A program made the position numbers and the translations under genes. Below the pieces are notes generated by a model. It did not search any database. It saw only the letters and a program-made list of their open reading frames with translations, and had not been told where the DNA came from. From Scortum barcoo (Eukaryota; Chordata; Actinopteri; Centrarchiformes; Terapontidae), in NCBI GenBank assembly GCA_023238725.1, contig CM041552.1, positions 14,733,147 through 14,797,146 on the forward strand: a stretch of DNA of 64,000 nt, read 5' to 3'. Positions within the stretch are counted from its first letter, which is position 1, and each line of letters begins with the position of its first letter. Positions 1 to 12,000 of the stretch are shown piece after piece.

Positions 1-19
1 CGGGCATGTTGTGTTGCAG

Positions 20-52
20 CTTTGGCGGCTGGTGCTAAACCTCCTAAATATG
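20..52 (+). CDS. eln: eln exon (window exon 1), KP-type cross-link
   Basis: The exon lies between a TTGCAG acceptor and a GTAAGA donor and is 33 nt long, phase 1. It reads ALAAGAKPPKYG, including the split codons. The Lys-Pro-Pro-Lys-Tyr block is the proline-type cross-link domain used by lysyl oxidase. Confidence 0.9.
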
Positions 53-3000
53 GTAAGAATAAGATCTTTACCATTTGACATAGTATGGCAATTTCCATTT
101 CATAAGGTGTAGCCAGACTAATGTTTCTTCTGTGGATCAACTCACAGATTATAAATTCAATACATCAACCACAAGTTTTGGAAAATTACACCTTAAATGC
201 AATTTTAGTAAGAGGAATTTGGTCTTTATTCACTCCCCAACAGGAGTCCCAGGGGCAGGTCTGGGAGGAGGCGGAGTTCCAGGGGGAGCAGGACAGGTGC
301 TTCCTGGTGGTGGCTATGGTGGTAAGTTGTTACATTGATATATCAAGAATCAAGAATCTTTATTGTGATCATGTTTTCACATAACAGAAATTAAGATTGG
401 TGACTTCCAGCTTTAAACATAAATATATGTAAAAATATGTAATATGTACATAAATATCTAAAAATTTAAAGTATCAGTATTATTATTAGTAGTAGTAGTA
501 TTAGTATTAGTATTATTAGTATCATATATCAGTGCAGACAAAAAGGTTATGTACAATGAAAGCGCTTCTGCTGTTTCCTCCTTTTCCTTAATTCAATACG
601 ATGGAATGAATTCTCAGCCACAAACACTGTGTTGCCATCTGACAGGTTATGGAACTGGTGCTGGAGTCAAACCCCCGAAGTTTGGTGAGATGTTTCCTTT
701 TACACATCTTACAATATTAATATTCTACATTTTTTGTCTAATTTGAGAAATCCTCAGAATCATCTTTATGCTTTCCGGACCTTAGACCATACGTCAATGA
801 GGTGAAGGTACTACTATGGTAGAGACTCTTAAGAAAGGTTTTGCAGCAGTGGTTAGAGGGAATGAGTAAATGTATGTTGTTATGCATCTTTGCCCAGTGC
901 AGGGTTTGAACTGGGGTGTAGAGGAGGAACAGGTGTATGTGGTGTAATACTAGGAGTGGAAAGAGACTGCGGAAGAAGTTAGCATAAGATAACATAAATT
1001 CTGGTCATTCAGAGACAATTTCTCATGTTTAAATGTATTCTGATAGGTGGGATATTATCTTGCAATCGTTACTGTAACTCATCCTACGTACTATTAGTTT
1101 TTAACATTGAACCAACTAATTTCAGGAGGAGCTGGAGCAGGGTTAGGAACCGGGGGATTGGGGGGGGCAGGAGAAACAGGAGGAGTCCCTGGTGCTGGAC
1201 TAGGGGGCGGACAATACTCTGCTGCTGCAAAAGCTGCTAAATATGGTATAATGAATAAGCACAGAAACAGAATTATCACACATTAAGAAATATTCAGTAG
1301 TTTATAATTTAAGTCTGATTGGAAGTGTGTAATTTTCAATAATCACTAATTTTGTCACTTACTTCTAATTAAACTCAAACCTAGATGTCATTAACGGTAA
1401 AACTAATGATGCAACTGGCTCATTTCCAGGAGCTGGAGCAGGCTTAGGAACAGGAGGACTCGGAGGAACAGGAGGAGTCCCTGGTGCAGGACTAGGAGGC
1501 GGGCAATACTCTGCTGCCGCAAAAGCTGCTAAATACGGTCAGTGAATAGATATGACACAGTGTAGTATACATACTACATAGTGTATACATTTTTACTGCT
1601 TTTTATTCAATTCAATTCAACATTAGTGTATAAGTCTACACATTCATACAAATGCTCTTTGCATTAACTCATTTAAATTGTTAGTGCATAATTCTAGGGT
1701 ATTTTAGAGTTGATTCAACTTCTCTATTTCCATAAATTAGGTGTGGCAGGAGGAGCAGGAACAGGAGGAACTGGAGTCGGTGTGCCTGGAGGAGTTGGAG
1801 CTGGAGGTAGTGCATGTCTATGTATGAAAAGACAGTAGAAGTGCTATTATATTACGACTATTTCCCTAGCTATATAAATATAACGTATTTATCATATTTT
1901 ATGATAAAGTTAAGTGTCACAGTGAAGATGACAGTATGGATTTTTTGCAGGATATCCAGCCGGTGGGAAACCACCAAAATATGGTAAGAACAACCATAAA
2001 ACTTCTAATCTTTTAGTCAGACAATGACAACAGACAACAGACATCAGATATCAGATATCAGTCCACCAGCACTAAATAAGGTAGCCCATAAGTGGTTCGC
2101 CCAAGCCATGTCCTCTAGTTCTTCATAGGGGATCCCAACTTGTTCCCAGACCAGATGTGTCCCTCCAGCGTCTGTGCATCTGCTTCTTATCCTTGGATGT
2201 GCCCAGAGCACCTCCAAAGGGGGTTGTCCAGGAAGCATTCTTATAAGATGTCTGAACCACCCAGACTCCTTTGGTGCAAAGGAGCAGTGGTTTTACCCCT
2301 AACCTTCTTTAGTGGTGATCCCTGATACACTATACCCCTGCAATGTCCCAACAAGATACCCTGGAGTCATAAGCCTTCAACAATTCCACGAAGCACATGT
2401 AGACCTGATGGTCAAACTTCCATGATTCCTCCAGGAGCCCTGCGAGGGTAAACAGCTGGGCACCATGGCATGAGCTTTCCCAGGGAGGCCAGCCAAGAAT
2501 GTTAGATACTCCAGACTGCTGGTCTGTGTATTTGCACAGACAACAGTGAGAGCCTTTATCCCAGCTACCCTCAGTCACACAGAGGAAACCCTTTGTTCTT
2601 TGGGGAAACTCCAACACAAGAGTGGTCAGTGCCTTTCACTCCCGAAAAGGAGAGAATCTAGGAGTTTCATTCCACAGTCTGTGGTATATGCAGAGGTGAA
2701 TACAACTGCTATATCTATTTTTCCCTGCTGCACCTCCCACACCAACTCGGTCTTCTTCTCCATGAGGTGACGGTATTTGTCTCTAGTGCCAATTTTCCAT
2801 GTCCTGGTCTTAGCATGCCAAGGCCTCTACCTTCGACCTGCAACCAGACCCTTATGCTGACATGCCACATGATGGACCCCAAGGGTGTAGGTTTGGCGAT
2901 AAAGCACTGACCACCAAGGTCCCATCCCAGGCTTGGCCCTTAGAGTTAGCCCAGGGGTTCAGGTCTCCCTATTCTGGTAGAGATAGCTTTGTTAAAAAGT

Positions 3001-6000
3001 TGTCAAAAAAAGGGTATTTGGGGTAACTGTTCGTCAGACCCTTGTCTGACTTAGGTCTCTCAAGCCTCGCCAAACATGGCAAGATAAAGTCCTCAAACTC
3101 CACAGGTGAGTGTCTTGGGACGGAACAGTCAGACACATTAGAGCAATTATTGTTAATTTTTGCAGATGACAAACCTGTACGATAGCCTTGTATTGTAATA
3201 TAGCAGTGTCACGTTTGCTGACCTCACATGTACCTCTTACAGGAGTCACAGGAGTAGGACTTGGCGTGCCTGGAGCTACTCCAGGTACAGTCATCAGTGG
3301 TGGTCCAGATGGTTCTGCTGTCCTGGTACCAGGCGGTACAGGTGTTCCTGTAAAACCAGGTAAAGCTTATAATACAGTTTCAGATTTTCTTAGAGGAGCC
3401 CTTTTATACATTTTGCATTGTGCATGATCTTTTTATTGCTTTTACAGCAAAGGATGTAGGTCTTGCTGGAACTCCTCGGCCAGGTACGACGATATGGCAA
3501 TTCTCTGCATTTCTACGGACAGTTTCCATTTGCACATTTAAACACACGTGTTTTTGCAGTACCTATATACAGCATATGGGAGGAGGAGGCCATTTCCACT
3601 TATATTTGGCAATTATACTCATACTACCTTGGGGTGACTGCACCAGTACTGTACCATCATTTATGCCCTTTACATTTTCTTTACCCATTTCTGCCCATAA
3701 AGCTCACATGTTGTTTGTATTGCTAGTGCTACCAGCTATTGACCCCCTCTAGCTTACAGCCTCCCAGCTGTGGCAGTATGAAGGTCTACCTTACAGCTTC
3801 TGCCTTTTCTAGTCTCTCTCACCCCGCGCCTGTTTTAAATGCAATGTATGAATCCAGAACCTGTTGTCTCTTGGCAGAGCCCACGCCTATTGCCGAAAGT
3901 GGCAAGGCCCCAGAGGTCCCACAGCCCAGTAAGACTTGCTGTTTGCATGAAGCCTTTGACTATGAAGCGAAATACATACCAAATGCTAGTTGAGTTTTAA
4001 TGTATTCTACTCTGATGTAGAATGAGACAATCCACAGTTTCTGAATCTGACTGTTTCTCCCAAAAGAGACACTCAAAAGTGCTTTGTTTCTTCAAACAAG
4101 TATTTTGCCCTAACCCTACATTAATGTTTTAAGCATTCATTTTTAGCATCTTAATGATTACAGATTTTCTCAAATGTAAACAAAAGGGTTGCCCCACCAT
4201 TTTTGGAAACTGCTGTTTTTTTATTATATTTTTATCAGATTCTCACTAGCCACCACTGCTATATTTTCGACTATTTGTCTATATACTAAAATTATAGTGT
4301 GGGACTTACATTTTATGATTTGTACTTTAATGACAGTTATTCATCTTCTCAAAGACTGTTTGGGAAGCCTGTAGTAAACTGTCTTTAACCTACTTTTTTA
4401 ATTTTATTAAGTAGTTTTTTTTTTTTTGCTTAATTTCAGGACTGTAAAGATGGCCACTATTCAATTCCTTCTTTCAGCATTACAGTAAAATTCTTATTAC
4501 TTTCTACCAGCATTGTGTGGTCTGTCAGGTACAAGAACATTTAGACATGACAGCTGTGAGCTTCAGACACAATCCTTAAATGTCAGGTTTCATGCAGTGC
4601 TGAAAGAAAGGTTGATTTAGCCTGTCTCATTCCTGCCGCTTCCCCCGTCATTAAGTCAGTTTTGGCCACAGGTTGTCTCTCTTTCTCAGCAGTACTTGTC
4701 TTTTGCGCTCCTTCTCTTTTTACTAACAACTCACTTTGCTTGATGTATTACTTTCATGCATATCATAGCTGTAGTTGGATCATGTAATGCATTACTTTAG
4801 TAGACATTTAGAAGGAAGTGATAGATTTATGCTAGCAGGTCATTTTCCCTTATTTGATTGCTCTTACAGTCGATGTCTACAGAGGTCTGTTTTGACAACA
4901 TGTACAGTCACTTTTTCCTGAGTAGTGTTTCTGTTCAAGTTCCACAGCGGGGTATTTTTATGATATTTCTAGTGTTTAAATTTCATAAAACCACCGCTAT
5001 GAAAGTAACATGATGATAATTTGATCTGCAGTTTTATGCAGTTGTGTAAGTATGTGAAGAGCGAAGCCCCTGCTGTAGAATACTACCTTTCAGTAGATTG
5101 TTTTTTTGTGTGTCTGCTGTCTTGACAGTTTTCTCGTCATGTTGAATGTTTGGTTTATATTATTTTTAACAGGAGTGTGTCTCCATCCTTTTGTTTGTTT
5201 TTCCCCTTTCCTTTTCCAACATGTAAAATTATGGCTTGTTTTATGGTTTTATCATCGACAGCAACTGCATATTTCATTATCATTATAAATGTAACCAAAC
5301 AGACAAAATAATTTGAATTTAACATTTTAAAAGAAAAGTTTGACTAATTTTGCTTTATTTTTTCATTCCTTTTTTGGCACTTTGTACCCTTGTGGCGGAT
5401 GTGTGAAAACAGGCGGTGGGTATATATATATATATAATATATATATTTACAGTTATTTAATTTAACGCTGTTGTATGTCTCAGCCTTTTTTAATATTACT
5501 TCATTTCTGGCTGTTTTGACAGTATCTGGTGGAGTTATTCAGCCTGGTGGTAAGTTATACTAATGAAACAGTTTTTAATCATTCATTGTAATGAATATAT
5601 GCTTACTTTGAATATCATAATTTAATGATACTTTTTTTATTTCACAGCTGGCACAAGTGTTGGTAAATATGTAAAAATGATCTTATATTAAAATATACCA
5701 AAGAATACATTTTTTTATCTTTAATATGTGGCAAAACATTACATGTCTTGTGTTTATGTGTTACAGGTGGTGCAGGTGTTCCAGCACCGTCTGGTGGTAA
5801 GACCAGTTTTATTTCTCATACATACAATAATGTGTCATTCATCAATTTCCAATGTTCTGTTACATTTGTACCAAATGTCTATCAGGCTCATACCTTTATT
5901 CTCAGTGAGACTTACCTCTCTCTGGGTCGGTTACAATACTTTATACTTGATGTCCAATGATATAACCTCTGCCTGTGTTTTAGTTGGTACAAAGGGCCAA

Positions 6001-9000
6001 GGCCAGCCTGGTGAGTGTAAAAAATGTTTGTCTGTATGTGTGGTTGGTAAAATGACCCTCAGCACTGTTCATCAAATGTACTGCTCTCACAGTACACTTT
6101 AAAAAGTAAGCAATCCAAAAATTTAAAAAAGTCAAAGATAGTACATATACAAAGAGATCCCTCATTGTAACAAATTTAAATAAGGTTATACTGTGATATC
6201 ACACGCAAGCAATAGCCTCATTGTTTACCTGCTCATGTGATTTTCACAGTTCAAAAACAGCCACAAAAAAACTAAATATTACAACAAATCAACATTCCTG
6301 CAATTGTAATAAAAAGACATTTCATAATAGTAATAAAAGTGTTTTAGTTGTAGCTGAGTCTAAGAAATATCATACAGTTGCTGGGTCAACTGTCCAATAT
6401 TGTACAATGTACAGTGTTTTCCTTTGTGTTTGGGTGTTTTGTGTTGTTGTGTTTTCCCGTTCTGGCTTCTTAAACCATAAGATATTTTTTCTTTTGCTCT
6501 ACCTTTTTTTTCTCTGTGCATTGTTTTGTTTCTTTATTTGTTTGTTTGTTTGTTTTGTCCTTTGGGTCATTTGCATGAAGTAGTTAAAATGTAAAATAGT
6601 TCATGTATTAGTCTCTTCTCTCCTATAGTTGGAACCGGAGTCCAACAACAACCTGGAGGTAGGCCAATATTTACATTTTTATTCATTTAAGAGCTCAATG
6701 ATGTTTTTACTTCTTGGAGAATGTAAACTTATTGGAATACAATGCATCTCTCTGACCACATGGTGGAGACAAATACAAACACAACAGCTGGGGTGGTTTG
6801 TTTTTGCTGCAGTCCCTAACTCTAATAAAAATTTAACACCTTTGTTTTCAGGTGTTGGTGTTGGCACAGGGGTCAAAGCACCTAAACCATTCATACCGGG
6901 TAACTATGGCAAATATTAACTTGTTGATCCCGTTAAATCATATCACTGTACGTACAACACATGTAGTATGGTATGGCATCTATTGCACATCTGTCTGTCC
7001 CAGGGAGAGGGATCCCTCATCCGTGGCTCTTCCTCAGGTTTCTTCTTTTTCCCATAAAGACTTTTTTGAAGTTTTTCCTGACCCGGTTCGAGGGTCTAAG
7101 GACAGAGGGTGTCACAACTGTACAGATTGTAAAGCCCTCAGAGGCAAACAATGTTTTGTGATTTTGGGCTTTAAATAAATGAATTTGAATTTTGTACACT
7201 ATATAATATGTTGCAACATAACCTCATTATCTCAATCCTCTTGCTAATTATAGTACATATACGGACTAAATATTCAGTATTACTATAAAACTAAACTTCC
7301 TTTATCTATGTGACTCATAAACACAGCACAGATGTATGACTGAAGAGTTTGTTTAATAATGCCAGTGGCTAATCTAATTTCTCCTGGAAGTCCTGATCTT
7401 CACAGAATTGTAACTTCTATATACAACATCTACCCACTTTTATACATGTAAAATTTTGTAATTTGTCAGTGTGTTTACCTGTACTTAAGAATGTATTTAC
7501 TATATAAATGTACACGATAGTGTGTTGTATGAAGCAGTAGTAGTTGCTGATTTCAGTGCTGCACCTTTCTATGCTATCCTTGGTCTTTTTAAGACATCAT
7601 AGTACACACACACACACACAGAGCATCTTAGATCTGTCCTGCCTTGTCATTTCCGAATCAAAACATGCTAATATTGTAATCAATACACTTTTCATGATCT
7701 TATTCAACATTATAGATCAGGCTTTCACACACCGGGCTGTGTTTACCGTGCACGTTCTGTTTAGACAGTTAATGACTCCACTCAGATCGATAAAAGCAGC
7801 AGTTAATATATAAGGAATAGCTGCGTCAGGTCTTTTTTTACCCAATTATTCCTGCGATAGACTGAACACTCATCACTTTTGTACATCTGCAAGTTTGCAG
7901 TTTTAGGGTACTTTGTGCTATTTACCTGTGATGGACGTGAGACCAAAGTCCATGGTGTTTTTTTGCATTTCATTTAGTCCACCCCAGTCAGTCGAAAACA
8001 AAGATAAATCTCATTGCTCCTGAGAGGTTGGCTGCAGGAGCATTCATATAAGACAGTTAAACAAACCAAGCCACATTGAATACTAAATTTTTGGAGACAG
8101 TACCTTTTTTATTTCCAAGTAATCAACGTAATTGTAAGATGCAGCAGGAGAAAATGAAGCCAGCATGGAACAGAATAGAGACACTTTTTATTCACATCTC
8201 CAGACTTCTAACATTTTTACTCCAAAGGCACTGGAACTGGTGTTGGTATAGGTGGAGGTGGATATCCATATAGTGGAACCTATGGAGGCAGGTTCCCTAT
8301 ATTTATATTTAACATTTGTAGACTTGCTTTGAAATCCAACCAAAGATTATTCTTGCAGTGTATTTATGTTTTTTGGGACGTATCGACCCTTGTTACATGT
8401 GAAGGCTCACATATTGTTATGCTATGTTTTTTTTTTTTGCTTCAAAAGGTGGAGCAGGAATCCCACTGGCATCAGGAGGCTATCAAGGTCAGAACACAAC
8501 TACACCTCATTTAACATGTAAAAATATACTTGAAACATACTCTGAACCATAAGAATATGAGGTGTCAGTTATTGGGGAAATATAAACCATGAAATGCATA
8601 AATACTGCTACAGACTTTTTTATTATTGTTATCATTATTATTATTATTATTATGATCAAGATTTAAAAATTGAATTAAATTTAGTGGATGAGCCAGGCCC
8701 CCCAACACAAATGGTAGGAGAGCTGACCTACCAGGTGTTAATGCTACTTTTCTCTGTCATCACGATTCAGAGGGATACAGGCCATATCATCATGGTTATG
8801 GCCAGGGTATGTATGAGAAGAGAGGAGTCTGGAAGCACTATTACACAATGTTCCCCAGACTTAAAAATAACAAATTAAAATGTTCAACCCAATGCTCAAA
8901 GTGACAGTTGGTCAGGAGATGCCATCGCATTTCACTTCCTGTGCAGGAAGTTGGCCAACATGCTGATAAGTTTCTGTGTGTCGGGAATGAGGAGGCAGCT

Positions 9001-12000
9001 GGATGAAGGAAATCAACTGGTGTTTTAGTGGAGGCGTTGTTTGCAGTCTCTCTCACAATCCTGTGCAGGACAGGTTAACCATATGAGAGTCTTTATTCTG
9101 TCTGTTGTGACAGGTGGGTTGACGTATCCCTCTGCAGTTGGACTGGGAGGTGGTGGAGCTAAAGCACCCAAACCAGGTAAAGTAACAGGCCTGTCACTGA
9201 TACAGCACCTGGAGATTTCATAAATATGTGTCATGAACTTGAGTTTTGTTTTTCTGACAAGCCCCTTTAATAAAAGCAACATGACTAATAGCAATATATT
9301 GCTATACGGGGAAATACTCTTGAGTGGGGCAGATGTTGGATAACACTGTCAGTGCTGGAAGAAGTATTCAGATTGTTTATTTAAGTAAAAGTACAGAAGC
9401 ATTAACACCAAAATATACTTAAAGTAGAAAAAGTATAGAAGTATAAAATAGCATAATATGGAGACTCAAGTTTAGTACTTAAGTATGGTACTTGTGTGCA
9501 TTTACTTCTTACTTTCCATGACTGAATGCATTGTATGACGATTTGCAGTAACATTACTTTTACTACATTGTATCTTACAAAGAGTTTTTGTTTGTATAGT
9601 TAGAATGGTGTATTAGCTTATTTTCATTGTGACAAAGAGTCTGATGAAGAAATTAGAATAACTTACTCTATAATCACCTCACTGAAATTCATTGTATTGA
9701 AGGATCCTTTGTAGTATGAACATAAATTAATTTAACAGTGGCAGTATAAAATCCAGCAGAAATCCCTGCGGTGTTACAGTGCCGTTAGGAGTTTGTAAAT
9801 GAAGCAAGTAAACAGCACAACATTTCCGGATGAAGCCAGATATTTAGTAATACTGTGTACAACATCAGAGTGTGACTGTCTGAAGATAAGACAAACCTCT
9901 GGAGAGTCCTGCCCTGCAACAGCAAAGCTCTGCCCGAGGAGGTTTGATTGAGGTTGTTACTGTGACCTCAGCTGAGCCTACATGCCACTGAAGCAGCTCC
10001 AGAAACTCAAAATACTGAAAATAAGACAAACGTACTGCACACAAAATCATAAAAATGACTCGTTTAACTGCTTTTCATTTGAACAGGCTACGGCAATATT
10101 GGCGCTGGCGGATATCAGCCAGGTGAGGAGGCCTTTTATTTTTACACAAAACAAACCTTGATAGTGGGTTAATACGGCACACGTTTCACTTCAGCAATCC
10201 AAAACACACAAAACACTTTATTCAGTGTAGCTTCTGTTCCTCCTCCTCCTCCTGCTCATCAGTGAGTGGATGAGCGTAATCACACAGCAGCAGTCGACAG
10301 CGCAGCCTCTTCTCACTGCCACACAGCCATCGTACAAACTCTAATCCTTCTCCCAGTGGTCAGAGAGAGAAATCTGTCTGTGTGAAATGCTTCACTTTCC
10401 TCATTTGCCAGTACAGTACATTTTGCCAAATGGCGAGTAATTATCTGCCCCCTGTAAATTAGGTCAAGTTGTTCACTGCACATACTGTGTGTGTCACTAT
10501 AAAGTTGTTTATTCACAAATGTTTTCGGGTTACACACTGACCACATTTTTCTGCCAGTGGACTTGTTGGGTCGCCATGGTAACTGTTTTTTAATTTTACA
10601 GGTGCGGCTTCTGTGGTACCTGGTTATGGAGGTTACCCCCAACAGTACTACCAAGGTACTATTACTGCACAGAGTAGATGTTTAAATGTCCACTTGCTGA
10701 TGAGAAGATTGTCATGTGATGAGTCTGTTAACGATCAATGCAGAATACGACAAACATTACATTTGTGTGGCTGGTAAACAGCAGCCTGTGTGACCTTTGA
10801 AGAGCTTCAGGTGTGTAATAAATCAGTTGAAAGGACACGACACGACAGAATAGAGCCATTTATCATAAGGTGAAGGTGCAGGCAAGAGTAGAAGACAGTG
10901 GCAGTGTGTGTGTATGTGTGGTTGTGGAGTGATGTTTCTTGCAATTTGAGTTGAATTTGTTTTATGATCTCTGCTGCATGAAAGTATCCATTATCATGTT
11001 TTTTTTTCAGTATAATTACTGGTTAAACGTTTTGAACTGTCATCATCATTTTTTCTGCTTCTGGAAGCCAAACATAAGTAACCAAATAAGTTAGCTGGCA
11101 TCCAAACTGCCTCCACACTGACAAGGGTTTAGAGCACGTGTGATTCTTTAACTTTTCACCCTTGTTTCTGGATCAGGAGGAGGATTAAAGCCCAGCTGCC
11201 AGCAGTCAGGTAACACAGCTGGAGGATTGAAAGGACAGAAAACCTGACCTGCAGCTTCCCCCTTTAGATCTCAGAGCTAACTCCAACTTCTGCACATTTC
11301 TACTGTTTGGGTTCCTGAATAATTTCTTACCAGTTCTTACCATGTTGCTAGTTGACAAACAGTCGAGTAATTTTAACCCTAGTACTGTACATCTCACATT
11401 AAACTTGAAAAGTCCTGAATTTCTGTGGTAAAACAATTTAAACTTGCTCATGAATACATATAAAATTCTGATTAAACAGAGTCCTTGATGTTCACTGTTT
11501 TTCAAAGCAAATGCAATTGAGGGCTTTTCAATATCAACATAAAATAATTTAATTTCTAATTTATCACACTCAATTTATTAACACACATGGGAGGCTGAAT
11601 TTGCATAAGGGAATTAAATGTTTGAATGATGTCAACCTGCATTTCTCACCTCTGAGCACCCAATTATGGAGAGATTAATTGGATTACTAAAGACAGTGGA
11701 GCAAATTACAATGATATTGATTTTGAATGTAATATTTCTGCCATTTGCAAAATACATACAAAGAAAATGAGTCTGTGCAGTCTTTGGCAGAGCTTCCTTT
11801 ATTCAAATTTCAGCAGCCTAAATTGACAAAACCACATGTGCTTTCCCTCTATCAGGCCTTAACTAAGATTAGTTTTCAGTTTCTTTGACGTTACTGTCTG
11901 GTTACCTACATGGAGAGCATCTCTGGACTGGATGGCTCAGCACCAGATCTAAGTGCTTCCCATGTGATCGACTCTAATGTCAACAGTTTTTGCTCACCAC

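Noticed and set aside
1094..1279. Antisense 61-residue Pro-rich open frame
   Set aside because: It is the reverse strand of an elastin exon. Gly codons read backwards give Pro runs, and the sense exon has splice sites and family similarity.
4870..4884. Possible 15-nt elastin micro-exon (VDVYRG) between TTACAG and GTCTGT
   Set aside because: The phase fits, but the donor is weak, the peptide is not elastin-like and the adjoining exons join in frame without it.
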